Assembly: GCA_002423615.1 (NCBI GenBank)
Contig: DIKO01000105.1
Coordinates: 1 to 64,000, forward strand
Length of the DNA: 64,000 nucleotides
Reading direction: 5' to 3'
From: Desulfobacteraceae bacterium UBA5616
GTDB taxonomy: Bacteria; Desulfobacterota; Desulfobacteria; Desulfobacterales; UBA5616
Below the pieces are notes generated by a model that did not search any database, had not been told where the DNA came from, and saw nothing but the letters and a program-made list of their open reading frames with translations. A program made the translations under genes and the position numbers. Every line of letters starts with the position of its first letter. Positions within the stretch are counted from its first letter, which is position 1. Positions 18,016 to 26,843 of the stretch are shown here, one piece after another.

Positions 18016-18849
18016 TCAGGTATCTGCTTTTTTAATGTCTTTGCGGATGACGCCCCCGATTTTATCGCCGAACCGGGTAAAAAGCTCCTCGACGATCTTC
18101 TTGGGGGATCCTTTCAGGACCACGTTGTTCTTTTTGGCCGTTGGGGAATATACATCCAGGATCCGGGTCGGCGACGCTTTGGACCCCAGAAGGTTTATGT
18201 CCAGGCCCAGGTCTTTCGCCCCCAGGCTGAGAATCGTTCCCTTGTCGAAGGTATCCTGAATTCCCTCCATGGACACGTACCGGGGGAAATACTCCCTGGT
18301 GGAAATCGTCACCAGCCCGGGAAGATCCATTTCCAGGGTTTCAAGGAAATTATCCGACAGTCTTTCCAGCCTCAGAATTTTCCCGGAAAGCGTCAGTTGG
18401 TGGACATTGGCCGCTCCGGGAATTTTCAGTTCTTCAGCCAGTTGCGGACCCACCTGGGCGGTTTCGCTGTCGATGGTCCGGTTGCCGCACATCACCAGGT
18501 CAAAATCCGGACACACTCCGGCAACGGCCCTGGCAAGCGTAAACGATGTAACGGAAGTATCCGCCCCTGCCATGGCTCTGTCCGTGAGCAGGACCCCCTG
18601 ATCCGCCCCCATGGCCATTGCTTCCCGGAGGACTTCTTCCGCCATGGGCGGGCCCATGGTAAATACGACGATCCTGCCGCCATGGCGCTCTTTTAATTGC
18701 AGGGCGGCTTCCAGTGCATGTTTGCAGGCCGGATTGATCATCCCCTCAGCCAGATCCCGTTTAAGGGTTCCGGTTGCGGCGTCCCAGGGCAATTCGGAAA
18801 CAGCCGGTACCTGTTTGATGCAGACCACCAGTTTCAATATATCGCTCAT
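18016..18849 (-). CDS. etfB: electron transfer flavoprotein beta subunit
   Basis: This 277-residue EtfB has LVVCIKQVPAV at the N-terminus, then the adenine-nucleotide-binding region with GADQGVLLTDRAMAGADTSV, then VMCGNRTIDSETAQVGPQLAE. It pairs with EtfA to bind FAD and AMP and accept electrons from the acyl-CoA dehydrogenase encoded just upstream, whose stop overlaps its start by 4 nt. Length is slightly above the usual 250-265 aa because of a longer C-terminal arm. Confidence 0.95.
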   Translation of the reverse strand: MSDILKLVVCIKQVPAVSELPWDAATGTLKRDLAEGMINPACKHALEAALQLKERHGGRIVVFTMGPPMAEEVLREAMAMGADQGVLLTDRAMAGADTSVTSFTLARAVAGVCPDFDLVMCGNRTIDSETAQVGPQLAEELKIPGAANVHQLTLSGKILRLERLSDNFLETLEMDLPGLVTISTREYFPRYVSMEGIQDTFDKGTILSLGAKDLGLDINLLGSKASPTRILDVYSPTAKKNNVVLKGSPKKIVEELFTRFGDKIGGVIRKDIKKADT

Positions 18850-19994
18850 GTCAGTTTGCTCAGCACGGCCCGGGATATGACCATCCGCTGCACCTCACTG
18901 GTCCCCTCATAAATTTCAGTTACTTTGGCGTCGCGAAAATACCGCTCCACATCGTATTCCTTGCTGTACCCATACCCGCCGTGAACCTGAACAGCCATGT
19001 TGGTCACCCGGGTCGCCATCTCGCTGCAATACAGCTTGGCCATGGCGGCTTCTGCGCTGTATGGTCTTCCGGAATCCTTCACGGCGCAGGCCCGGTAGAC
19101 CAGAAGTCTGGCTGCATCAATCCAGGTGGCCATATCGGCCAGATAGTTCTGGATGGTCTGAAATGAGGCGATGGGCTTGTTGAACTGCTGCCTTTCCTTG
19201 GAATATTTCACCGCCGCGTCAAAGGCCCCCTGGGCGATGCCCAGTGCCTGGACCGCGATACCGATCCTTCCTGCATCCAGGGCGGCCAGGCCGATCTTGA
19301 GACCGTCTCCCACTTTTCCCAGCAACTGACTCCGGGGAACCCGGCAGTCCTCCAGAAACAATGACGATACCGGATTGGCCCGCATTCCGCAAAGATCTTC
19401 GATTTCCCCCACGGAGAACCCGGCCTGCCCTTTTTGAATCATAAATACCGATGTACTTTGCCGTGGATGGTTAAAATCAGCCACGGCAAAAATTAGGGCA
19501 AGGTCGCAGATCCCGCCGTTGGTGACAAAAATTTTGGTGCCGTTAATAATATATGAGTCGCCGTCCTTCACCGCATGGGTCTCGACTCCCCCCGCATCCG
19601 AACCGGCATTGGCTTCGGTTAATGAAAAAGCGCCGATATATTCTCCGGAGGCCAGTCTGGGTATGAACCGGTCCTGCTGTTCCCGCGTGCCGAACTTTAA
19701 AATGGGAAAAAGCCCGACGCTGTTGTGCACGGACACACAGAGCCCTACCGCCGCGCAGACCCTTGAAAGCTCTTCAACGGCAATCGCATAGCTGATGCTG
19801 TCCATTGCGGCGCCGCCGTATTTTTTGGGGGCTTGGAGACCGAAATAATTCAGGGGACCCATCTTGTAAAGAACCTCCATGGGAAGACGGGCGTCCCTGT
19901 CAATTTCATGGGCAATGGGCGAGAGTTCGGTTTCGGCGAACAGCCGGACCGTCTTCCGCACCAGTTTATGCTTCATACAGGGATTGAAATTCAA
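18846..19994 (-). CDS. acyl-CoA dehydrogenase (short/medium-chain type)
   Basis: The 382-residue flavoenzyme has the full acyl-CoA dehydrogenase fold. Visible landmarks are AFSLTEANAGSDAGG near 126, KIFVTNGGICDLAL, and the C-terminal QVHGGYGYSKEYDVERYFRDAK. YEGTSEVQRMVISR supplies the catalytic Glu in the usual position of short-chain and butyryl-CoA dehydrogenases. It oxidises an acyl-CoA to the 2-enoyl-CoA and passes electrons to the EtfAB encoded downstream. Chain-length specificity cannot be read reliably. Confidence 0.93.
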   Translation of the reverse strand: MNFNPCMKHKLVRKTVRLFAETELSPIAHEIDRDARLPMEVLYKMGPLNYFGLQAPKKYGGAAMDSISYAIAVEELSRVCAAVGLCVSVHNSVGLFPILKFGTREQQDRFIPRLASGEYIGAFSLTEANAGSDAGGVETHAVKDGDSYIINGTKIFVTNGGICDLALIFAVADFNHPRQSTSVFMIQKGQAGFSVGEIEDLCGMRANPVSSLFLEDCRVPRSQLLGKVGDGLKIGLAALDAGRIGIAVQALGIAQGAFDAAVKYSKERQQFNKPIASFQTIQNYLADMATWIDAARLLVYRACAVKDSGRPYSAEAAMAKLYCSEMATRVTNMAVQVHGGYGYSKEYDVERYFRDAKVTEIYEGTSEVQRMVISRAVLSKLT

Positions 19995-20122
19995 TCTGAT
20001 CTCCGGATAAAATCTGGAATACCTTAAGGTTGTTTGGAACCAGGAACAGGTTTTGACTCTGATAACCTACAATGGATGAAAAATCAAGGGGGGATGAAAT
20101 GGAATAAAATATCCCTGAAAAA

Positions 20123-20159
20123 GCGGGCTGCGCAAGAAAGGGGTCAGGGCGCAACCCGC
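20123..20159 (-). terminator. intrinsic terminator of the receiver/sensor kinase genes
   Basis: GCGGGCTGCGC and GCGCAACCCGC pair with a single mismatch around a 15-nt loop. On the minus strand the stem is followed by a run of T residues. It lies 10 nt past the stop of the receiver gene at 20170. Confidence 0.6.
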
Positions 20160-20169
20160 ACAAAAGGGA

Positions 20170-20619
20170 TTATTCCTGTTCGAACACCTTGCTGGGGTAG
20201 CGGATCAGTTCCTGTATTTTGGCGTCCCGGATCTTCTTGTCCTGGGTGGATTTTTTTTCAAAGGCCGCGGCCATTTTCTGAAGGAGTTCCTCAAATTTCA
20301 TGGGTTTTAACAGATAATCAAAAGCGCCCAGTTTCATGCCTTCGATACTGGTCTCCACGGATGCATGACCGGTCAGGAGAATCACTTCCGTCAAGGGTTG
20401 CAGCTTCTTGATCTCCCGCAGGGTTTCGATGCCGTCCATCCCTCCCGGCATTTTGATGTCCAGGAGCACCACATCGAACAGTTGCTGTTTCAACAGGTCA
20501 AGCCCTTCTTCGCCGGTGGCGGCGCCGAGGGCATCCAGTTTTCTTTTTTTTAACCGGTTGACGATGGTTTCGAGAAAATCCAGTTCGTCATCAATAACCA
20601 GCACTCTGAAATTATTCAT
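20170..20619 (-). CDS. single-domain response regulator
   Basis: This 149-residue protein is a CheY-like receiver with acidic residues at 10-11, phospho-acceptor Asp54 in VVLLDIKMPGGMDG, Thr in LLTGHAS, and Lys in YLLKPMKF. A roughly 30-residue charged tail follows. No DNA-binding output domain is present, so it must act through protein contacts or as a phospho-relay. It starts 12 nt after the sensor kinase gene, which should phosphorylate it. Such kinase-receiver pairs beside SLC13 permeases are plausible transport regulators, but here that is only a positional inference. Confidence 0.9.
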   Translation of the reverse strand: MNNFRVLVIDDELDFLETIVNRLKKRKLDALGAATGEEGLDLLKQQLFDVVLLDIKMPGGMDGIETLREIKKLQPLTEVILLTGHASVETSIEGMKLGAFDYLLKPMKFEELLQKMAAAFEKKSTQDKKIRDAKIQELIRYPSKVFEQE

Positions 20620-20631
20620 ATTTAACCTCCA

Positions 20632-22305
20632 TCATTTTTTTTCCGGCAGTACAACGGGAATTTTAATGGTAAAAAGGGTTCCGTCAGGAACCATGTTCTT
20701 ATAGGAAATCATGCCCCCCATTTTTTCGATGATATTATAACTGATGGAAAGCCCCAGACCCGTACCCTTTCCTGGTTTTTTGGTAGTGAAAAAGGGATCG
20801 AAAATCTTTCGTTCATATTCCTTCGGGATGCCCGGCCCATTGTCCTCGATCTGGATAACAATACTTTCTTTTTCCTTAAGTGTCCGGATATGGATGGTTC
20901 CGGATTTTTTTCCCCCGCTTTCAATGGCGTCGATCGCATTACCCACGAGGTTTAAGAATACCTGCGTAAGTTGGGACTGGTCACCCGCGATAATCGGAAT
21001 GTCCGTGTCGAATTCCTTAACGATGCCGATATTGTTGATTTTGGCCTGATTCTGAAGGAGTTCGATTGTCTGATTCATTATGCCGTTGATATCCACATCA
21101 TCCAGTCGGGGCTCCATTTTACGCACGAATCCCAGCATATTGTGGGTGATTTTTCTGGCCCGCTCCACATGTTCCTCTATCTTTCCGATAGAAGCCATGT
21201 ATTCCTTGTAATTTTCGCTGTCTTGAAATTCTTCTTCCAAAAGGAGGTCTTTCATCCACCCGGCTTTTTCACCGATAACAGCCAAAGGGTTGTTAATTTC
21301 ATGGGCGATTCCCGCAGCCATTTTCCCCAGAGCCGCCAGCTTGTCCGATTGCATGAGCTGGGCATTTAACGCATTGATCCCGTCATTGGCTTTTTCCAGC
21401 CGGTTCACCGTCATCTTGGTGGTGATCAGGGTGGTCACAACGATTGCAAGACACCCCAGGGTCATTATAAAAAAGGTAAAGTTCCGGGTGTTGAGAAGAC
21501 CGCTCATCTCCTCGTTGACCTCCTGGCTGACGATCAGAAGCCAGCCATTATTTTTCAGCCAGGTCCCGGCATAGTAACGAACACCCCCTTTTTCCCGGAA
21601 TTTCTCAACAATTGTCGTCCCTTCCCCGAACAGACCCGGATCAAGCCCGGATATCCCCAGGATATTTTCGGAAAATCGGCTCTTGGTCTGGTAGATGCAG
21701 TCCCGGTTGATGATATAGGCGTCCCCGGATCTCCCGATATGAGCCGTGCGCACCAGCTGGTAAATCATATCCGGATCGATGGTGGCTCTCAGTATCCAGT
21801 TGCGTCCGTTGCTGTGCCCCCTGACCGCGACAATAAAATGGGGGGCTTTACGGTATCCCATAAAAACATCACTGATATAAAGCCCTTTAAGCATCACCTC
21901 GTTGAACCACTGTGTGTGAAAATAATTCAGTCCCGATAGGTCATAAGGCCCGGAGTAGGACAAGTGATCCCCGTTATCGTCAATGACCCCGATATCCACA
22001 AGACCGTAGGTTCGGTTGGTGATGGTCTTGAAAACCTGAGAAAGGTTACCCTGTCCCTTTAACTCGTCAAACTCGTGGGTGTCCACAAGGGTGGCCAGGA
22101 TAGCGACCCTCTCCCGGAGAAAAATTTCAACCGCATTGGCCTGGGATGTGGCCCGGTACTTGAGTTGATCCTCGATTTTTTCCTCATACACCTTGGCGAA
22201 GTTGTAATATATGCTCCCCCCCAGAAGAATCAGCGGCGTCAGGGACACCAGCAGGGTGAACAGGATGATAATTCTTCTGAAGTTTCGGTATAGATTCTTT
22301 TTCAT
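20632..22305 (-). CDS. membrane sensor histidine kinase with extracellular Cache-type sensor
   Basis: The 557-residue kinase has a membrane helix at about 11-33 and a large periplasmic region (34-270) with Cache-like features (GVIDDNGDHLSYSGPYDLSG, GRSGDAYIINRDC). A second membrane helix lies at about 276-296. A coiled linker and the HisKA box with His335 (AGIAHEINNPLAVIGE) follow. The HATPase domain ends with DNGPGIP and GTGLGLSIS. Cache domains of this size commonly bind small carboxylates or amino acids, which would fit the neighbouring permease. The receiver gene follows at 12 nt. It begins 75 nt after the permease stop. Confidence 0.92.
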   Translation of the reverse strand: MKKNLYRNFRRIIILFTLLVSLTPLILLGGSIYYNFAKVYEEKIEDQLKYRATSQANAVEIFLRERVAILATLVDTHEFDELKGQGNLSQVFKTITNRTYGLVDIGVIDDNGDHLSYSGPYDLSGLNYFHTQWFNEVMLKGLYISDVFMGYRKAPHFIVAVRGHSNGRNWILRATIDPDMIYQLVRTAHIGRSGDAYIINRDCIYQTKSRFSENILGISGLDPGLFGEGTTIVEKFREKGGVRYYAGTWLKNNGWLLIVSQEVNEEMSGLLNTRNFTFFIMTLGCLAIVVTTLITTKMTVNRLEKANDGINALNAQLMQSDKLAALGKMAAGIAHEINNPLAVIGEKAGWMKDLLLEEEFQDSENYKEYMASIGKIEEHVERARKITHNMLGFVRKMEPRLDDVDINGIMNQTIELLQNQAKINNIGIVKEFDTDIPIIAGDQSQLTQVFLNLVGNAIDAIESGGKKSGTIHIRTLKEKESIVIQIEDNGPGIPKEYERKIFDPFFTTKKPGKGTGLGLSISYNIIEKMGGMISYKNMVPDGTLFTIKIPVVLPEKK

Positions 22306-22380
22306 CGTTTTTTTGGAATTCAGCGGATTTATAGCAAATCCTCAAAGCCTTGTAAAAACAATATCCCCCTTCTGCCTGAT

Positions 22381-24066
22381 CTACCAGGTTAAAAATCTCC
22401 AGTACCCCAGGACTGCCCAGAACCAGAGCACCAGCCAGGCGATAACGGTCACCGGAAGGCCGTATTTTACGAAATCCATCACATCCAGAAGCCTTTCACC
22501 GGTTTCCGGATCACGGCCCATGCCGAAGACAATGGCGTTGTTCGGCGTTCCCACCACCAGGAAATTGGCGAAAGAAGAGGAGAAAGCGCAGCTCAACCCC
22601 ACCTTCCAGACGCTGGTTCCGGCCAGAGTGGCCATGGGCAGGACAATGGGGCCCAGGGCTGCAACAGTGGCGCCGTCGCTCATGAAATTGGTCATGGTCC
22701 CGGTGAGAATACTCACCCCTATGACCAGACCGTCTCCCTGGGACATGAAATCCGGCAGGGCGGCCACAAAGGCATTGGCCATCCAGAGGGCCCCGCCGGT
22801 GAATTTAAGGGCCACACCCATTGCACAGGCCGCCGCATAGAGACCCACCACGTCAAAGGCCACTCCCTGCTGAACATCTTCCCACTCCACGATGCGAAAC
22901 ACAAACATGGCCATAATGGCATAAAGTGTGGGACCGCCCAAACCGGCATGCTCGCCGATGATAATCCACGCGGCCACCAGAAGGACCAGGATAACGGCCA
23001 TGATGGCTTCCTTGCCGCCGAATTTGGGCATTCCCGCCACTTCGGCCTTGACGACCTCGCTAGGGTTCATGTCCTTGACCAAAAACTTCGGTTTTAACCG
23101 CAGATACATAAAAGCCCCGATGGCCAGGGAGGCTACCGGAACAAAAGCCATACCGTATTTCATCCACTCCATGAAGGTCATTCCACTGCCGTAATCCGTG
23201 AAATATCCCATCATAATGGCGTTGCGGCCCCCAGCCGCGGGAGAACCGGGACCCCCGTGGTTGGCCGCAAAGCACACGCCCAGCAACAGAAATACGGCCA
23301 GTGCGGGGTCCTTCTTAACACCGTAAATCCGGCAGGTAACTTTGTAAATCCCCATGAGAACCGGAATCAACAGGGCCACCAGAGCATGCTCGGAAAGAAC
23401 GCTGGCTGCCATGGCCAGAGTGGGCATAAATACAAAGGCAAATCCCTTGGTGCTTTTGATGCGGCTCAACAGAATCAGGCCGATGCGTTTGTCCAGGCCG
23501 GTTTTGGCTACCCCCACGGCCACCACCAGAATCCCGAAAATGAAAAAGACCGCATCCGTCATATAGGCCCTTGAAATCTCGTTCATGGGCAAAATGGCGA
23601 AAAGATACAGCATGACCCCCACAAGAACATCCGTCGCTCCCAAAGGGAGAGCTTCGGTTCCCCATAAAAAGGCGCAAAGGGCTAATAAACACACGGTTAT
23701 CTTGGCCAGCCTCGCAACCTGAGCCGAAGTTAACAGGGATTCCTGATGGCCATTATGCCCTGCATCCTCTGCGCCTCTCATTTGGGCGGACCCATGATCC
23801 TCATCGGTTGCCCTGGCCGCTTTGAAAGCCTCCGGCCTTAACTTCTGGTTAACCGTATCGACGATGTTTCTACAGTCCTTGCCCACTTTATACCCCGGAG
23901 GGTCGGACTGTTCCACCATATCGACCATGCTCCTCGGAGGCGGCATGACCGCCAGGGCGATAAAAACAATCGCAGCGATCAGAACAAGAATGGGTTTATA
24001 TCCCGGGCCTCCTCTCCATGTGAATTTCTGTTCCTCTGCTCCGGCATAACTTGTGTGGTGTGACAT
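22381..24066 (-). CDS. SLC13/DASS-family sodium-coupled anion permease
   Basis: The 561-residue membrane protein has about 11-12 hydrophobic helices. Two re-entrant substrate loops of the divalent anion:Na+ symporter family are recognisable: NHGGPGSPAAGGRNAIM and NFLVVGTPNNAIVFG. The preceding SDGATVAALGPIVLPMA also fits. Substrates of the family are sulfate or di/tricarboxylates, which I cannot separate here. An unusual hydrophilic insert of about 70 residues follows the first helix (VEQSDPPGYKVGKDCRN onward). A sigma-54-type promoter sits about 137 nt upstream. A kinase and receiver follow downstream on the same strand. Confidence 0.88.
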   Translation of the reverse strand: MSHHTSYAGAEEQKFTWRGGPGYKPILVLIAAIVFIALAVMPPPRSMVDMVEQSDPPGYKVGKDCRNIVDTVNQKLRPEAFKAARATDEDHGSAQMRGAEDAGHNGHQESLLTSAQVARLAKITVCLLALCAFLWGTEALPLGATDVLVGVMLYLFAILPMNEISRAYMTDAVFFIFGILVVAVGVAKTGLDKRIGLILLSRIKSTKGFAFVFMPTLAMAASVLSEHALVALLIPVLMGIYKVTCRIYGVKKDPALAVFLLLGVCFAANHGGPGSPAAGGRNAIMMGYFTDYGSGMTFMEWMKYGMAFVPVASLAIGAFMYLRLKPKFLVKDMNPSEVVKAEVAGMPKFGGKEAIMAVILVLLVAAWIIIGEHAGLGGPTLYAIMAMFVFRIVEWEDVQQGVAFDVVGLYAAACAMGVALKFTGGALWMANAFVAALPDFMSQGDGLVIGVSILTGTMTNFMSDGATVAALGPIVLPMATLAGTSVWKVGLSCAFSSSFANFLVVGTPNNAIVFGMGRDPETGERLLDVMDFVKYGLPVTVIAWLVLWFWAVLGYWRFLTW

Positions 24067-24202
24067 TTATCCTCCCCTTCATCATGAAAAAGCTTTTTCC
24101 TTCCAGGCACCAAAATCTTTTAAATTTACCGCCCTTTCAACACGATGTTTTCCAATCGTGGGGCTTTCTCAACGGAAACGATTTGATACGAAAAATGGAA
24201 TT

Positions 24203-24218
24203 AGCAATGTCCATGCCA
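24203..24218 (-). promoter_or_regulatory. sigma-54-type promoter upstream of the SLC13 permease
   Basis: On the minus strand the sequence TGGCATGGACATTGCT matches the -24/-12 consensus TGGCAyr-N4-TTGCw. The invariant GG (24217-24216) and GC (24205-24204) are exactly 10 nt apart. It points toward the permease start at 24066. Enhancer-binding regulators of the NtrC type, such as the one at 5807-7132, would be needed. Confidence 0.65.
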
Positions 24219-24432
24219 CTGGAATTTATTTACAGACATTTTTAACTTATTAAATTAATGGTTATTTTATTTTATCACCCTATTAGCGAATTTTTAGCGG
24301 AAAGCTATTTGTCGATTTTTTTTACATCCTGTAAACGAATGAAACAGGAAAAAAATGCTTCATCTTGCTGAAACTTAAATTCTTCATGGAGGTTAATGTG
24401 ACATTCGGACGCCCCTACGGCCGAGCGGGAAG

Positions 24433-24461
24433 TTGACGTTTTCATACCGATTCTGTAAGAT
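24433..24461 (+). promoter_or_regulatory. sigma-70-type promoter for the DUF169 gene
   Basis: TTGACG (24433-24438) and TAAGAT (24456-24461) are separated by 17 nt. Transcription would start near 24468, about 64 nt before the ATG at 24532. Confidence 0.5.
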
Positions 24462-24531
24462 AAATTTATTTTTGGGAATCCAACATGTAAATCGCGTTAT
24501 TCCGGGATCTTGCAAAAGGAGGGCTTGCAGC

Positions 24532-25356
24532 ATGAAAAACGAACTTGAAAAATACAGAACCATGGGGGAACAACTGGAAAAATATATCCGCCCGGCCACA
24601 TTTCCCCTTGCGGTGAAGTTGCTCAAAAATAATACCCCTGTCGACTTTCCGTATAAAAACCCGTCAAGGGATCTGGGACTTCAGAATTTTGTGTGCCAGA
24701 ATTTCAAAATGGCCCGCTCATACGGATGGACCATCAAGATAGGTCCGGAGGATATCAACTGCAGAAGCGCACGTGCCATTTACCGGTGGGATAACGCTTC
24801 CGGAGATGTTTCCGGGGGCTTGAGAGAATTCGCGGTCGGGCTGTATGGGAAGGATTCGGATACCCTGGATAAATCCTTGAAAAATCTCTATCCGGTAGAA
24901 GAGGAAATCAGCGGCCTGGTCATATCTCCGCTGACCCGGACAAAAGTGATTCCCGATGTGGTCCAGGTGTATTGTCTCCCAGCCCAGGCCATGCGGCTGA
25001 TCCAGGGGTATTTGTACCATGAGGGAGGCGTCCTTGAATTCACCGCAGCGGGCAGAACAGGTTCCTGCCATGAAGGAATCACCAAACCTATGATAACACG
25101 GAAACCGCAGTTGGTCATCCTGGGGAACGGGGATCGTGTATGGGGTGGTGCACAGGATTCCGAGGTAATGTTTTCGTGTCCGAGAGAAAAACTCGAAATC
25201 CTCATGGACGGTTTAAAAATGACTCATGATGCGGGCCTGCGGTATCCTGTTCCCGCTTATATGAACTACTCACCCGGTTTTCAGGAAAATTTTGAGGAAG
25301 CAGCCCTGAAGCGATCCGGTGTAACGCTGGTCAAAAAGGACACAGGAGACCGGTAA
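24532..25356 (+). CDS. DUF169 domain-containing protein
   Basis: The 274-residue protein matches the DUF169 family common in anaerobes and methanogens. It has AVKLLKN early, then CQNFKMARSYGWTIKIGPEDINCRSA, PDVVQVYCLPAQAMRLIQG, and FSCPREKLEILMDGL near the end. Several conserved cysteines (in VCQN, DINC, VYC, GSCHE and FSCP) could bind metal. No reaction is established. A strong AAGGAGGG ribosome-binding site fixes the ATG at 24532. It stands alone between a divergent permease and a convergent regulator. Confidence 0.85.
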   Translation: MKNELEKYRTMGEQLEKYIRPATFPLAVKLLKNNTPVDFPYKNPSRDLGLQNFVCQNFKMARSYGWTIKIGPEDINCRSARAIYRWDNASGDVSGGLREFAVGLYGKDSDTLDKSLKNLYPVEEEISGLVISPLTRTKVIPDVVQVYCLPAQAMRLIQGYLYHEGGVLEFTAAGRTGSCHEGITKPMITRKPQLVILGNGDRVWGGAQDSEVMFSCPREKLEILMDGLKMTHDAGLRYPVPAYMNYSPGFQENFEEAALKRSGVTLVKKDTGDR

Positions 25357-25385
25357 GCGCCTCCACCGGTATCGTCGCTGGAGAC

Positions 25386-25802
25386 TCAAATTTTCCAGTC
25401 CATGGTTTCCTCATCCCGCCTGTGCTTTAAGGCCCTGTGCAATCCTTCGATCACACCCTTTAAATGAATGTATTCCTCCCGGTTCAGTTGTTTGATATCC
25501 ATGAGTCTCTTCAATATCTCCCGAGCTTCCTGCCTGTCTGACACATACACAGACTGCTCTTCGTTGGTCTGGTTGGAAGGAACAGGTCTTGTCATTTCTC
25601 CCTTGCCGGATAAAAGCCATTCTTCATTGATATTGAACTGCAGACAAATCAGTTTTATGAGCGCCCGGCTTGCCTGCTTTTTTCCGCTTTCTAGTTGAGA
25701 GACATGAGAGGGATCCACACCCAAAGATTCAGCAAATATTTTCTGAGTAACTTTAATCGCCTTTCGAACCTCTCTAAATCTGTCATGGAAAGTTCCGTTC
25801 AT
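25386..25802 (-). CDS. XRE-family helix-turn-helix regulator
   Basis: This 138-residue protein has an N-terminal Cro/C1-type HTH at about 8-65 (KVTQKIFAESLGVDPSHVSQ, then ESGKKQASRALIKLIC). A linker (PVPSNQTNEEQSV) and a C-terminal helix of about 45 residues, likely for dimerisation, follow. A 13-bp palindrome (25834-25846) lies just upstream of its start and over the -35 of a promoter facing the other way. It may therefore control both itself and the P-loop gene at 26209. The ligand is unknown. Confidence 0.87.
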   Translation of the reverse strand: MNGTFHDRFREVRKAIKVTQKIFAESLGVDPSHVSQLESGKKQASRALIKLICLQFNINEEWLLSGKGEMTRPVPSNQTNEEQSVYVSDRQEAREILKRLMDIKQLNREEYIHLKGVIEGLHRALKHRRDEETMDWKI

Positions 25803-26208
25803 GGTTTTTTGTTTTCCAAGTCATTTTTTGCTTGACATGATATGTCTTTGTAATATATTTATTTACCTGGACAATTATGACAACCACTCAAAAAAGGTAA
25901 AAAGCGTACATACTTCTTCCCGGTTCGGTGGAAAAAACACCCCCGAACAGCCGGGCGGAATCCGGAGCAATTGAACACGAAAAAAGCGGGCGGCTTTTTG
26001 GGCGCTCGTTTTTTCCCGTCCTCTGGTCAGGGTCTTAGCCGGCGCTTTCACCCTACCAGAGGCCGGGTTTTAATTTCAAGGTAAAATTCCGACCTCTTTG
26101 ACGGTCTTCGGAAGGCTTTAACATGGGGAAAAGACATCAGGCCGAGGGCGACAGTAAAAGCCCATCATCAATGGCCTGCACAACGCATTATCCGGAGCAA
26201 GGCGAATC
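25803..26208. other. 406-bp divergent region with operator, promoter and structured leader
   Basis: A + strand promoter (TTGACA 25832-25837, 16-nt spacer, TATATT 25854-25859) would give a leader of about 340 nt before the gene at 26209. The palindrome GACAT-GAT-ATGTC (25834-25846) overlaps its -35. The leader contains two strong stem-loops: CCCGG-TTCGG pairing with CCGAA-CAG-CCGGG (about 25919-25956), and CCTCTGGT...ACCAGAGG with outer CCCG/CGGG (about 26015-26067) followed by TTTTAATTT. I cannot match it to a known riboswitch class. Confidence 0.55.
26015..26072 (+). terminator. large hairpin followed by T-rich tract in the leader of the P-loop gene
   Basis: CCCG-T-CCTCTGGT pairs with ACCAGAGG-C-CGGG, and an inner AGGG/CCCT extension narrows the loop. 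TTTTAATTT follows directly. It could be a terminator, an attenuator or part of an RNA sensor. Its position about 140 nt before the gene favours conditional read-through over simple termination. Confidence 0.45.
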
Positions 26209-26745
26209 ATGAAAATCGGCATCATGGGAACCCACGGCATCGGCAAAACTTACATGGCTATCAATCTTGCCGGGTTCATCAAATCCATGGACTCCACCCG
26301 GAAAATCGGGATTCTCCCCAAACAGACAAGATCCTGCCCGTTTCCGGTGAATGAAAACATGTCCGAAGCATCACAGGCCTGGCTTTTCCATACTCAGATC
26401 AAGGCCGAACTGGAAGTCATGCCCATTTACGACACTCTGATTTGTGACCATACCGTAATGGATTTTCTGGCCTATGCCATGTGGGCCGAACTGGACGATT
26501 TCGCGCATCGGTATATGAGTCTGGCCATGGATTGGTTTAAAACCTACGATCAGGTGATCTGGCTAAGGCCCCGGGTAGACGACGATTTTCCGGAAAATGA
26601 CGGGTTCCGGTCCGAAAGCCGGCTCTTCCAGGTCGGCATTGATCTGAAACTTGACGCCATGGTCATCGACTACCGCCTTCCGGTCATCAGCAACCGAAAT
26701 GCAGCGTGGCTGGGGATTGACCTGCTGAAGGTACTGGGGTTTTGA
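26209..26745 (+). CDS. P-loop ATP-binding protein of unknown function
   Basis: The 178-residue protein opens with MKIGIMGTHGIGKTYMAINL, a Walker A motif (GTHGIGKT, residues 7-14). A Walker B-like strand YDTLICDHTVMDFLAYAMWA follows near residue 90, with later DQVIWLRPR. The fold resembles small deoxynucleoside or thymidylate kinase-like ATPases (AAA_28 group). I see no further catalytic signature, so the substrate is unknown. It stands alone behind the long structured leader. An RBS (GGAGCAAGG) precedes the ATG. Confidence 0.72.
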   Translation: MKIGIMGTHGIGKTYMAINLAGFIKSMDSTRKIGILPKQTRSCPFPVNENMSEASQAWLFHTQIKAELEVMPIYDTLICDHTVMDFLAYAMWAELDDFAHRYMSLAMDWFKTYDQVIWLRPRVDDDFPENDGFRSESRLFQVGIDLKLDAMVIDYRLPVISNRNAAWLGIDLLKVLGF

Positions 26746-26843
26746 AGTAGATGAGTCGAGACCGTAAAGTTCCCGGGGTGCCGTCAAAAAGAAAAAAACG
26801 ACGTATATCAATTCAGCGGTTCTGGCTCCATCACCCGTTTTTT

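Larger units (their letters stand above)
24067..24531. other. 465-bp divergent intergenic region between SLC13 permease and DUF169 gene
   Basis: The region is AT-rich in its middle part and holds divergent promoters: a sigma-54-like element reading left (24203-24218) and a sigma-70-like element reading right (24433-24461). I see no additional gene. Short open frames here lack ribosome-binding sites. Confidence 0.6.
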
